Part shown: positions 1-7,340 of the stretch, one piece after another
Position numbering within the stretch: position 1 is the stretch's first letter
Layout: each line of letters starts with the position of its first letter
Position numbers and translations under genes: made by a program
NCBI GenBank assembly: GCA_030424825.1
Contig: JAUHWE010000116.1
Coordinates: 1-10,203 of the forward strand
Source of the DNA: Verrucomicrobiia bacterium
GTDB lineage: Bacteria > Verrucomicrobiota > Verrucomicrobiia > Opitutales > Opitutaceae
Direction: 5' to 3'
Length of the DNA: 10,203 nt
Notes under the pieces: generated by a model
The model's database searches: none
Told to the model about the DNA's origin: nothing
The model's input: the letters and a program-made list of their open reading frames with translations, nothing else

Positions 1-375
1 GCTCGCTGGCCGGGGAAAATCAAATCGGGAGTGGAAATCTCAGAACCAATGTGGTCTCCGGATCTGATGATCGCTTGTGCAACGCTAGCAGATGCCGCCC
101 TGCCAGGTGGAGTGATTTTGGACGGCAGGGATCCTTTGCCCGTTTTGATGCGTGGGGAAAAGTCGCTACATGAATCACTGATATTCGAATACAAAAATCA
201 CGCTGCATTGCGGAAGGATAATTGGAAAATAGTCCGGGAGAGAACGGACGAATTCTGGAAACTTTTTCGTTTGGATACGGATGTAAGCGAGTCGACAGAT
301 CTAGCTTCCCAGTATCCTCAGAAAGTCCAAGAATTATCGAAAGACTTCACGGAGTGGAAAATGAGACTGCGATGA
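1..375 (+). CDS. Sulfatase, C-terminal part (5' end outside window)
   Basis: The reading frame is open from base 1 and ends at TGA 373-375, giving the last 124 residues of a longer protein; a GTG at 31 is internal and not a start. The segment opens with RWPGKIKSG, the strand that follows the second metal-binding region in type I sulfatases. It continues with MWSPDLMIACATLADAALP, the usual sulfatase 'DLxPTLxxLAG' helix, then a GRDPLPVL segment. The end has the family's small C-terminal subdomain: LRKDNWKIV, FRLDTDVSESTDLASQYP and a final helix. The formylglycine site, metal ligands and any signal peptide lie upstream and cannot be checked, so substrate and location are unknown. It is the first of three sulfatases in the window and is followed by a 342-base gap, so it probably ends its own transcript. 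The family call is solid; specificity is not. Confidence 0.88.
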   Translation, partial: ARWPGKIKSGVEISEPMWSPDLMIACATLADAALPGGVILDGRDPLPVLMRGEKSLHESLIFEYKNHAALRKDNWKIVRERTDEFWKLFRLDTDVSESTDLASQYPQKVQELSKDFTEWKMRLR

Positions 376-717
376 CGATTGAATCGGAATATTTTATCAA
401 AGGGGTCGCTCATACGATTTGCTTTGCGATCTGATCGGACGTTTTCATAAAGTCGTTCGATTCTCATCAATGATGGGAAGTATGGAATGCTTGTCTCCTA
501 AATTTCTAAGAGAGAGTCCAATAAGTCGTATTTCTCTAATTGATTGAAACTGTAGGGTGGGTCGCCGACCCGCCAATTGAGACGAATGTCGCCTCATCGA
601 GACGACCTACAATAGAATTATCCAATGAATATGGGGCTGAATTCGACTTATGGGACAGCCTCGAACATCGCGATAACTTGCATTCGATCGGGGTGACGGA
701 GACGATTAATTGAACTA
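376..717. other. Intergenic region with REP-like element
   Basis: This 342-base gap separates the partial sulfatase from the serine hydrolase. I see no convincing coding frame on either strand; the small open frames here have no family features. The only clear structure is the paired-hairpin palindrome at 551-611. No T-rich intrinsic terminator follows the sulfatase. No strong promoter or Shine-Dalgarno sequence precedes the ATG at 718; the nearest GGAG (698-701) is about 16 bases upstream, which is too far to be typical. Confidence 0.6.
551..611. repeat. REP/BIME-like element: two hairpins in TGTAGG...CCTACA
   Basis: The element starts with TGTAGG (551-556) and ends with its exact reverse complement CCTACA (606-611). 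Inside are two hairpins. The first spans 556-574, GGTGGGTCG and CGACCCGCC around a single C, with one G-T wobble. The second spans 588-606, GTCGCCTC and GAGACGAC around ATC, with one mismatch. GAGACGA also occurs just outside the second hairpin at 579-585. Two back-to-back GC-rich hairpins in an intergenic gap are typical of REP/BIME elements mobilised by RAYT (TnpA-REP) transposases. Only one copy is in this window, so repetitiveness across the genome is inferred. It could instead act as a terminator or mRNA-stabilising structure. Confidence 0.6.
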
Positions 718-1863
718 ATGATGAAGCGAAATTATTATACAATCGACAATTTTAGTCGTCGTGATTTTCTTCTGACTTCACTTGTGGCGACGTTTGCTGG
801 TTCCTCGAGTCTATTAGGAAAGAACGCTATGACAGATCCAATCGAGGCAGCTATTGACCTGATCCAAGCGGAAGTGGATACAGGTGTGCTGGAGTCAGCC
901 GTGCTACACATTCGTATGGGCCAAAACACTCAGAGTCGAGCTTTCGGCAACGCCCATTCTGCTCAAGCCGTATTTCTTTTGGCTTCGATCACCAAGCCTA
1001 TGACCGCAACCGGATTGATGCTTCTGGTAGACCAGGGGGAACTGGCGCTGTCAGATAGAGTGGTGAAGTTCATCCCCGAATTTTCAGGTGGAGACAGAGA
1101 GAATATCACGCTGCAGCATCTGCTCACGCACACTTCTGGATTGCCGGATCAGCTACCGGAGAATGCCTTGCTGCGCAAGCGGCATGCCCCGTTGAAAGAG
1201 TTCGTAGAGAAAGCCATCCGGACACCGCTTTTGTTCAAGCCTGGGACGCAGTACAGCTACCAAAGCATGGGATTCTTACTCGCTGCGGAGATTGCGGAAC
1301 GCATTACGCAATTGGAGTTTCCGGAATTTATGTCCAGGGAAGTTTTCCTCGCTCTTGGGATGAAGCAAACCGCCATGAATTTAGGATCATTCAAGTTGTC
1401 GGAGACCATTCGCAGTCAAACCGAATTCGCTGCCCGGGAATCCGGAGCGGGGTTGGAGGCATCCAAAGACTGGGATTGGAACAGCCCGTACTGGCGAAAC
1501 TTAGGAGCCCCTTGGGGAGGAGCTCATGGCTCGGCCAACGATGTGGCTCAATTCCTTTATTCTTTTCTAATGCCTGGCGGAGGTGTGCTTAAGATGGAGA
1601 CCGCTCGCCAGATGATACAGAATCATAATCAGGGATTGGATACGAGGAGGGGCTTGGGTTTTGCCCTTGGCCCTGAGGATTTTGGCCAGTATTGCTCCAA
1701 TCAGTCGTTTGGCCACGGGGGCTCAACCGGAACTTTAGCCTGGGCCGATCCGGTGACCCAGCGAAGTTGTGTCCTCCTGACTTCGCTTCCGGCCCGAAAA
1801 TCCCGCAGCCTGATTTTGGAACCGGTAGGTGATTTGATTTCAACCCCGAAGCATGGCATTTAA
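718..1863 (+). CDS. Tat-exported serine hydrolase, beta-lactamase class C/esterase family
   Basis: This 381-residue protein belongs to the beta-lactamase/penicillin-binding-protein-like family (Pfam PF00144), which includes esterases, D-aminopeptidases and class C beta-lactamases. The N-terminus carries a twin-arginine signal: SRRDFLLTSL at residues 13-22, then a short hydrophobic stretch ending near residue 37. This points to folded export to the periplasm. The active-site set is visible: S-x-x-K as SITK (90-93) with Ser90 the likely nucleophile; the second motif as Y-Q-S (181-183) in place of Y-x-N; and HGG (333-335) in place of KTG. HLLTHTSGLP (134-143) is another family hallmark. HGG and the altered second motif suggest an esterase or related hydrolase rather than a true antibiotic-degrading lactamase. 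Start: ATG 718 is followed directly by a second ATG, and neither has a good ribosome site. Lying between sulfatases, it may remove ester groups such as acetyl from a sulfated substrate (inference). Confidence 0.9.
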   Translation: MMKRNYYTIDNFSRRDFLLTSLVATFAGSSSLLGKNAMTDPIEAAIDLIQAEVDTGVLESAVLHIRMGQNTQSRAFGNAHSAQAVFLLASITKPMTATGLMLLVDQGELALSDRVVKFIPEFSGGDRENITLQHLLTHTSGLPDQLPENALLRKRHAPLKEFVEKAIRTPLLFKPGTQYSYQSMGFLLAAEIAERITQLEFPEFMSREVFLALGMKQTAMNLGSFKLSETIRSQTEFAARESGAGLEASKDWDWNSPYWRNLGAPWGGAHGSANDVAQFLYSFLMPGGGVLKMETARQMIQNHNQGLDTRRGLGFALGPEDFGQYCSNQSFGHGGSTGTLAWADPVTQRSCVLLTSLPARKSRSLILEPVGDLISTPKHGI

Positions 1864-1945
1864 CACGCGTTGCCGATGCGACCGAAGAAGCTACCTGCAG
1901 TCGCTTCTCGATTGAGCACAATGTTTCTTCAACCGGTTCTGGTCG

Positions 1946-1981
1946 GTACTTTTAGGCGTAAACGTTTATGCCCAAAAGTGC
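1946..1981. promoter_or_regulatory. LacI/GalR-type operator palindrome
   Basis: The core CGTAAACGTTTATG (1957-1970) closely fits the LacI/GalR/CcpA-family operator pattern: A/T-rich arms around a central CG step. The symmetry extends well beyond this core. Bases 1948-1962 and 1965-1979 form a 15-bp imperfect inverted repeat around CG with one mismatch and one G-T pair, and one wobble plus one pair extend it to 1946-1981. It lies about 140 bases before the sulfatase start at 2113 and 85 bases past the hydrolase stop, so the sulfatase (and perhaps the toroid gene after it) is the likely target. Sugar-responsive LacI regulators commonly control such loci. The length of the stem also allows an RNA hairpin acting as a terminator for the hydrolase gene; no T-run follows it, which argues against that. 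Confidence 0.62.
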
Positions 1982-2068
1982 ATGCCTGATCGGGACACCT
2001 TTGGTCGGGGTGGTGGTATCCCATTTCTTGGTTGTATTGTGAGGAAGGGGCTGGAATTCTACTGCTTA

Positions 2069-2096
2069 TTATCAATCCGAAGTTAACCCCTACAAT
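2069..2096 (+). promoter_or_regulatory. Candidate sigma70-like promoter for the sulfatase
   Basis: TTATCA (2069-2074, four of six consensus bases) and TACAAT (2091-2096, five of six) are 16 bases apart. Transcription would begin near 2103, leaving a leader of only about 10 bases before ATG 2113, which fits the lack of a Shine-Dalgarno sequence. The operator palindrome lies about 100 bases upstream of this pair, so a regulator bound there would have to activate or work through looping. Promoters in this group are poorly defined, so this is a weak call. Confidence 0.28.
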
Positions 2097-2112
2097 CTTT
2101 CCCGTATTCAAA

Positions 2113-3507
2113 ATGAAATTCCTTCTCACTTTACTTGTATCAGCGGCCATTGTCGCAACGATGGCGGCGGAGAAGCCTAATATCCTTTTCATTTTCGCAG
2201 ATGACCAATGCTACGAGACGATTGCCGCGTTGGGGCACACAGATATCGACACCCCGAATTTGGATCGACTGGCGAATCAGGGAACCGCTTTCACACACAC
2301 CTACAATATGGGAGGCTGGCATGGGGCGATTTGCGTCGCGAGCCGGACGATGATCAATACGGGCCGCTTTCTCTGGCGGGCTCGTGATCTCGATAGCAAC
2401 CTGGCAAAGGAAGTGAGCAACGAACGGATGTGGTCACAATTAATGCGCAATGCCGGATACGAAACTTTTTTCACGGGCAAGTGGCATGTGAAGGCGGATA
2501 CCGGAGCGATCTTCGATCATGTGTCTCATGTTCGCCCTGGAATGCCTGGTCCGGTTTACTACCCGGAGGCTTATAATCGGCCGATTGAGGGTCGACCCGA
2601 TCCTTGGTCCCCGACCGATCCCAGTTTCGAAGGCTTCTGGGCGGGCGGTAAGCACTGGAGCGAAGTCGTGGCCGATAATGCCGAGAACTTCATGGAGATC
2701 GCGAGCGCATCGGAAAAGCCCTTCTTCATGTACTTAGCTTTCAACGCCCCGCACGACCCGAGGCAGGCGCCGCAGGAGTACTTGGATCGCTACCCGCTAG
2801 AACGAATCGACGTCCCCGAGAATTTCGCGGCGGAGTATCCTTTTACGAAAGCAGCCAATGCGGCGGAGATACGCGACGAAGTACTTGCGCCGTACCCTCG
2901 CACGGAATACGCGGTCAAGGTGCATCGCCGTGAATACTATGCCATCATTACTCATATGGATGACCAGATCGGCCGGATTCTGGATGCGCTGGATAAGAGT
3001 GGCAAGGCGGAGAACACCTATATCTTCTTCACTGCGGATCATGGATTGGCGGTAGGGCATCATGGTTTTATCGGTAAGCAAAACATGTATGAGCACAGCC
3101 TGCGCCCGCCCTTATTGGTTAAGGGACCAAATATTCCACGTGGTAGAAAAATAGATACACCCGTCTATTTACAGGATGTCATGGCCACGTCGCTCGAGCT
3201 CGCCAGTATTCCCCAGCCGGAATACGTGGAGTTTAAAAGTCTGCTTCCGGTGATCGAGGGATCGAGAACGAAGCAGTATGACTACATCTACGGAGCATAC
3301 GAGCCGGATAGCCAGAGAGCCATTATCGCGAGAGGTTACAAAATGATCTACTACCCGAGAATCGAGACCTATCGGCTATACGACCTGCAAGCGGATCCCA
3401 TGGAAATGAATGATCTTGCAGAAGACCCGAAGTATGAGGGAACACTGATGACCTTGAAGTCGGAATTTGCCTGGCTTCAAGGGCAGATGGCCGATCCTTT
3501 AAAATAG
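2113..3507 (+). CDS. Sec-exported type I sulfatase with CVASR formylglycine site
   Basis: This 464-residue enzyme of the alkaline-phosphatase/arylsulfatase superfamily would hydrolyse sulfate esters in the periplasm. I chose ATG 2113 because it gives a clean signal peptide (MKFLLTLLVSAAIVATMAAE). A longer frame from TTG 2032 would put 27 non-signal residues in front. Motifs in order: NILFIFADDQ with metal ligands Asp30-Asp31; CVASR with the formylglycine precursor Cys74 and Arg78, followed by TGR; TGKWH with Lys123 and His125; NAPHD with His214; TADHG with Asp309-His310; and GKQNMYEH with Lys322. The tail has the usual RLYDLQADPMEMNDLAEDP segment. All expected catalytic residues are present and the length is normal. 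The site has Ala where the canonical CxPSR has Pro. It is preceded by the LacI-type palindrome and followed after 99 bases by the toroid gene. Sulfated glycan is the likely substrate class (inference); specificity is unknown. Confidence 0.93.
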   Translation: MKFLLTLLVSAAIVATMAAEKPNILFIFADDQCYETIAALGHTDIDTPNLDRLANQGTAFTHTYNMGGWHGAICVASRTMINTGRFLWRARDLDSNLAKEVSNERMWSQLMRNAGYETFFTGKWHVKADTGAIFDHVSHVRPGMPGPVYYPEAYNRPIEGRPDPWSPTDPSFEGFWAGGKHWSEVVADNAENFMEIASASEKPFFMYLAFNAPHDPRQAPQEYLDRYPLERIDVPENFAAEYPFTKAANAAEIRDEVLAPYPRTEYAVKVHRREYYAIITHMDDQIGRILDALDKSGKAENTYIFFTADHGLAVGHHGFIGKQNMYEHSLRPPLLVKGPNIPRGRKIDTPVYLQDVMATSLELASIPQPEYVEFKSLLPVIEGSRTKQYDYIYGAYEPDSQRAIIARGYKMIYYPRIETYRLYDLQADPMEMNDLAEDPKYEGTLMTLKSEFAWLQGQMADPLK

Positions 3508-3606
3508 GCGGTCACGGTTTCGAGGCAAAGAGACGTTTTGCTCGATCTATAAGAGTCCTTTGTTTTACGATTGTCTCTTCCCATTGTTTTCAGAATATTG
3601 CGAGCT

Positions 3607-5736
3607 ATGGACGCGAGCTTGGAAAATTCTTTGAGTCGAAGGGGGGTGCTGAAGTCGTTGCTAGCAGCCGGTTTGGCAGGCGTTTTCCCCCATCGCTTCT
3701 ATGGGCAGGGGAATGCCAGCGACGGGGTTGTTTCGGTCCTCGACTATTTGGAAACGCTGCGAAAGGGTGAAGGCGGGTATGCGTGGCACGGGCAGAACGT
3801 CCCGCATCTCACTCCGACGCTCTACGCAATCGGGTGCTACCAAGCGTTGGGTAAGGTCCCACCGCGGAAGGAGGAGCTGGTCAAGTTTACTTGGAGTCAC
3901 CATCCACAGAAAATTTGGCCTCTGTCGGAGCGTCGATTCATTTTCAATTATCAGCACCTTCAAGCGCTCGCTTGGTTGGGCGAAGATATACGCTCGATGC
4001 AAGACGAGTTCAGTAGTTTGAAGGCTCCTCGTGGATACAACAAGCGTTACGAGAAGCAGGGGCATCCGTATTTTCAGGCGGAGGTAAAGCACTTCCAGTC
4101 TTGCAAGCTGCTAGGGTTGCCCAATCCAGGTACGCCCTTTGTTGACTATCTGGATACGAGGCGGCGCGAAAACGGGAGTTACAATACGACTCTGGCCTCA
4201 GAGGGAGGCGATGGGAATATTCTAAACACTTGGTGGGGATTGGAAGCGTTGAATCTTCTAGGCAGGATCAAGGAGAAAAAGGAATCGACAATCCGCTGGT
4301 TACAGAAGTGTCAACTGCGGAACGGTGGGTTCACGCACCAACCCGAGCCCGAAATAGGTGGGTGGGATGATGTGGCGTATACGTGGGCAGCGGTCAGAGC
4401 ATTGCATTTGTTGGGAAGCGAACCAAAGAGGAAGGAGCGTTGTATTCAATATTTAGAATCATTGGCCAATGCCGATGGTGGATTTTCTGACAAGCCCGGA
4501 TGGCTGAGCAATCCTATGGCGACCTTTTACGCGGTAGATGCATTGACGACGCTGTCCTACGCGGAATTCCAATCCTTGAAGAGACGCCCCATTCCCCGCC
4601 GGAAAGCGCTACCAAGGAAACTTAAAGTCTACTCGATCCAAATTGAGTCTCATGGACAGGGTAGTCCGACTGAAACGGTTGCCCTCGCCAAAGCGTTAAA
4701 GATTCATCTTTGGGGTGCCAAGAATGCCAAGCCGGGTTGGCGGGAAGCCGTTGAGAAACGGGCAAAGTCGGACAATGTACCGGTGTCCTTTTTTCTGGCC
4801 GATGAAGAATATGGTTCCTGGATAGATTTGCCAGGGACGGGAACCTACAGTCACATCGCGGACATTATGGCGCCATCCGATGCGGAAATCGGGGAATCAG
4901 TAGTGAAAGAGAGCCCCGTTTCATGGTCTCGATTCCGAAATCAACGCTTAGCGCAATTACGCGAAGGTGGAGGGCGTCTCAACTGGCAATTTGGCCAACA
5001 TGAGGATGCCATTCGATTATTTTTGGATGATTCCCTGATGCGACCCGGCTATTCGGCCATCAGTACGTTTCATTTTGGCAATATCGATTTCACTACCAGC
5101 GAACCCTTCCTTCATCGCTGGCGAGGGCAGCTTCCGTTTATCGCCTTGCAAGATGCTCATGGGAAAGAGCCCTGGTGGTTCTCTGATCAGACAGAGGGCA
5201 TGCGTACGCTGTTTTTAGGGGACGCACCTACTTGGGAGGCATGGCTTAAGGCGCTGGATAATAATTGGGTTGCGGCGGTTCGGCATGATTACCGAACAAA
5301 CTTTGAAACATGGATACACAGTGGATCCGATGAGGTGACGCAATTCGTGAAGGAACGCGAACGGGATTGGCGCTGGTGGGAAAATCCAGATATTGGCCGG
5401 CCAATGCTGTCTATGGTTGCGGTTAAGCCGGAGGACGCATTTGAGGTGGCTCGGCCTGAAACAGGGATCAACCTGCGCATCCGAGTGGCCCACCGGAATA
5501 CAAATCACGGAATTCTCAAGGAGCCTCTAGCTGAGTTTGAAAGCTTGACGTTGAATGGGGAAACCGTTTCTCCGAATCTTGTTTCTGTTCCCTCCACACG
5601 CAGCCCTGAGGCCCTTGAAGATCAGTACTATTTGTATTCAGTTCCCGCTTTAAGAGGACCCTGCCTGGCTACGGCTACCGTTCGGGAACTGAGTAGTGGA
5701 AAGCGAATGGTTCAAACGCTCGAATTTACTAGCTGA
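3607..5736 (+). CDS. Tat-exported alpha/alpha-toroid protein with PHP-like C-terminal half
   Basis: From ATG 3607 this is 709 residues; an in-frame TTG at 3571 would add 12. Starting at 3607 puts the twin-arginine motif SRRGVLK at residues 10-16, followed by a hydrophobic stretch to about residue 28, so export to the periplasm is likely. Residues 40-320 carry repeats of the prenyltransferase/squalene-oxidase (terpenoid-cyclase toroid) type. Repeat cores are GEGGYAW (54-60), ENGSY (188-192), NGGF (239-242) with GGWDDVAYTW (251-260), and DGGF (290-293), each with a helix ending like AVRALHLLG. No DxDD cyclase motif is visible. Residues 340-570 resemble a PHP-family fold: a GSPTETVALAKAL helix, ADEEYG (398-403), SHIADIMAP and QDAHG (515-519), but the first HxH metal motif is missing. 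A beta-rich tail follows (610-709). It is the last + strand gene and probably follows the sulfatase in one transcript. A role on a polymer, as lyase, hydrolase or binder, is only inferred. Confidence 0.72.
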   Translation: MDASLENSLSRRGVLKSLLAAGLAGVFPHRFYGQGNASDGVVSVLDYLETLRKGEGGYAWHGQNVPHLTPTLYAIGCYQALGKVPPRKEELVKFTWSHHPQKIWPLSERRFIFNYQHLQALAWLGEDIRSMQDEFSSLKAPRGYNKRYEKQGHPYFQAEVKHFQSCKLLGLPNPGTPFVDYLDTRRRENGSYNTTLASEGGDGNILNTWWGLEALNLLGRIKEKKESTIRWLQKCQLRNGGFTHQPEPEIGGWDDVAYTWAAVRALHLLGSEPKRKERCIQYLESLANADGGFSDKPGWLSNPMATFYAVDALTTLSYAEFQSLKRRPIPRRKALPRKLKVYSIQIESHGQGSPTETVALAKALKIHLWGAKNAKPGWREAVEKRAKSDNVPVSFFLADEEYGSWIDLPGTGTYSHIADIMAPSDAEIGESVVKESPVSWSRFRNQRLAQLREGGGRLNWQFGQHEDAIRLFLDDSLMRPGYSAISTFHFGNIDFTTSEPFLHRWRGQLPFIALQDAHGKEPWWFSDQTEGMRTLFLGDAPTWEAWLKALDNNWVAAVRHDYRTNFETWIHSGSDEVTQFVKERERDWRWWENPDIGRPMLSMVAVKPEDAFEVARPETGINLRIRVAHRNTNHGILKEPLAEFESLTLNGETVSPNLVSVPSTRSPEALEDQYYLYSVPALRGPCLATATVRELSSGKRMVQTLEFTS

Positions 5737-5771
5737 GGGTGAGAATTGTTGTGTTTGCCTTCACAGGTTTG

Positions 5772-5798
5772 GCTCCCGATTGACCATTAGACGGGAGC
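5772..5798. terminator. Hairpin at the convergent gene junction
   Basis: GCTCCCG (5772-5778) and CGGGAGC (5792-5798) make a perfect 7-bp stem with a 13-base loop. It lies between the two converging genes and overlaps the last codons and stop of the - strand sulfatase. It could terminate transcription from both sides. There is no T-run on either side and the loop is long, so the call is weak. Confidence 0.35.
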
Positions 5799-7223
5799 GG
5801 GAGTGAATGGGATTGATTCTCTTTTTAGTATCGTTTCCGGACCGCCCTGTTCGGCAATTCGGTTTGCTTGATCCTCGAATGCTTGGGAGTTAACTGCTTC
5901 AGGATTGCAGATTTCCAGTAGTTTCGTGTGGCAAAGGTCCACGATATCCTTGAATTCCGGATTCAGTCCCAAGTCGTTGAGTTCCTGTGGATCGCTCTCC
6001 AGATCAAAGAGCTGGCAGGGGTATCCAACGTAGTGTATGTACTTCCAATTCAAATACCGGATCATGAAAGTTCCAGTTGTCGAACCGATGGCATGGTATT
6101 CCGAGAGGACGGCCCTGTCGGGAGAATCGCCTGCGGCAATACGCGTCAAATTGCTTCCTGGCAGCTCTGACTTTTCTGATTCCGATAGGTTTTCACCATT
6201 GAAATCGATTAGCGTTGGAGCCAGATCGACGAGGGACACGGGTGTTTTCACTCGCTTGCCTTTATCAATGTCGGGGCCTGATAGAATGAGCGGTATTCCG
6301 ACGGATTCTTCGAAGAAAGTCGACTTGCCCCAGAATCCTCGGGCGCCGAGATTGTCGCCATGATCACTTGAGTATACGATTCGGGTATTTTGGGCGAATC
6401 CTGACGCTTCCAAAGCGTCGAGCACGTTTCCAATGAGGTGATCAATGAAGCTCACGAGGCCATAATAACTTGCAATGGCGATTCGGGTTTTCTCCTCGTC
6501 GAAATACTGATCGTAATTCATGTAGGAGTGCATCTGCTCCAAGGCCGGATGGTGGATCGCATCGGCTTGCTGATAAGCTTTCGGCAGCGAGATTTTGCCT
6601 GGGTCGTAGAGTCGGAAGAACGCTTCGGGGGCGATTAGAGGAAAATGGGGGCATACGAATGATACAAAAAGCGTCCACGGCTTTTCAGGAGCTTCCTTGC
6701 TCTTTTCCTTCAACCAGTTGCAAGCGGCCTCTGCAATTCTTCGGTCATATTCCTGATAGGAACTATCACCGGAACCAATGTTTTCCGCCATCAGGTGTAA
6801 ACAATCTCGTTCGGGAGGATCTTTGCGAAGGCAGCCTAGAAGGTCGCCGATTCCATCGACTACGTGTAGCGGTATAATCTCTTCGGTAAAGCCATTGTCG
6901 TCATCGGTTGAGCGAAAATGGAGTTTCCCGATCGACACCACCTTGTGCCTGGCGGATTTCAAATGATGAGCCCACCCATCGATATCACCAGTATACGGAT
7001 TCCCATTACACCAATTTCGAGTTTGATGTACATAGCGTCCGGTTTGCAGCGACGCTCGAGCGGGGATGCAAATAGGGCAGTTCGTATAGGCGTTCTCGAA
7101 GAGGGTTCCTTCCGCCGCTAGTCGATCAATGTTCGGAGTTTGGACGATCGGATGCCCGTAGCAACCGCTGGTTTCGCGGCTATGTTCATCGGAAAGAATG
7201 AAAAGTGTATTGGATGCCTTCAT
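5787..7223 (-). CDS. Cytoplasmic sulfatase, SDEH/CxPAR type (choline-sulfatase-like group)
   Basis: This 478-residue sulfatase starts directly with MKASNTLFILSDEH and has no signal peptide, so it probably acts in the cytoplasm on an imported, small sulfate ester. Motifs: Asp12 in SDEH for the metal; CIPAR with formylglycine precursor Cys52 and Arg56, then LQTGRYVH; IGKLHF with Lys100 and His102; CPHFPL with His193; SSDHGD with Asp287-His288; and GARGFWGK with Lys300. The tail (QLFDLESDPQELNDLG, then a C-terminal arm with ILKRESIPFTPAPV) is typical of the branch that holds choline sulfatases and phosphonate monoester hydrolases. I do not assign choline sulfate as substrate; a desulfating step on a sulfated sugar fits the neighbourhood equally well. 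It lies downstream of the TonB receptor on the same strand, 131 bases away with a hairpin between. No Shine-Dalgarno precedes the ATG. It clearly belongs to a different sulfatase subfamily from the 2113-3507 enzyme. Confidence 0.92.
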   Translation of the reverse strand: MKASNTLFILSDEHSRETSGCYGHPIVQTPNIDRLAAEGTLFENAYTNCPICIPARASLQTGRYVHQTRNWCNGNPYTGDIDGWAHHLKSARHKVVSIGKLHFRSTDDDNGFTEEIIPLHVVDGIGDLLGCLRKDPPERDCLHLMAENIGSGDSSYQEYDRRIAEAACNWLKEKSKEAPEKPWTLFVSFVCPHFPLIAPEAFFRLYDPGKISLPKAYQQADAIHHPALEQMHSYMNYDQYFDEEKTRIAIASYYGLVSFIDHLIGNVLDALEASGFAQNTRIVYSSDHGDNLGARGFWGKSTFFEESVGIPLILSGPDIDKGKRVKTPVSLVDLAPTLIDFNGENLSESEKSELPGSNLTRIAAGDSPDRAVLSEYHAIGSTTGTFMIRYLNWKYIHYVGYPCQLFDLESDPQELNDLGLNPEFKDIVDLCHTKLLEICNPEAVNSQAFEDQANRIAEQGGPETILKRESIPFTPAPV

Positions 7224-7315
7224 GGGTTAACGATCGAGTTGAACGCAGGGATATGCTGGGTTTCGTTTGTGAACAGACAAGTTTAGAGACAATGCTAGGA
7301 TTGCCCTTCCAAGTT

Positions 7316-7340
7316 GGCTCGCTACGTTGTGTAGCGAGCC
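7316..7340 (-). terminator. Perfect 10-bp hairpin after the TonB receptor gene
   Basis: GGCTCGCTAC (7316-7325) and GTAGCGAGCC (7331-7340) are exact reverse complements around a five-base loop. CCAAG (7310-7314) and CTTGG (7349-7353) can form a further outer stem. It begins 15 bases past the receptor stop codon (read on the - strand), exactly where a terminator is expected. No T-run follows on the - strand, so it may instead be an mRNA-stabilising 3' end or an attenuator that lowers expression of the downstream sulfatase relative to the receptor. Confidence 0.55.

Noticed and set aside
31..33. GTG as start of a small 114-residue gene
   Set aside because: The frame is open from base 1 and the preceding residues (RWPGKIKSG) belong to the sulfatase fold.
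2032..2112. N-terminal extension of the sulfatase from TTG 2032
   Set aside because: The 27 extra residues would bury a clean Sec signal peptide starting at ATG 2113 and would run over the candidate promoter region.
3522..3543. Hairpin GAGGCAAA...TTTGCTC after the sulfatase stop
   Set aside because: The stem is about 7 bp with a bulge and no T-run, and the next gene starts 99 bases downstream; too weak to call a terminator.
3607..5736. Calling the toroid protein a squalene-hopene cyclase
   Set aside because: It lacks the DxDD motif, has too few QW-type repeats for a full cyclase, carries a Tat signal and has an unrelated C-terminal half.
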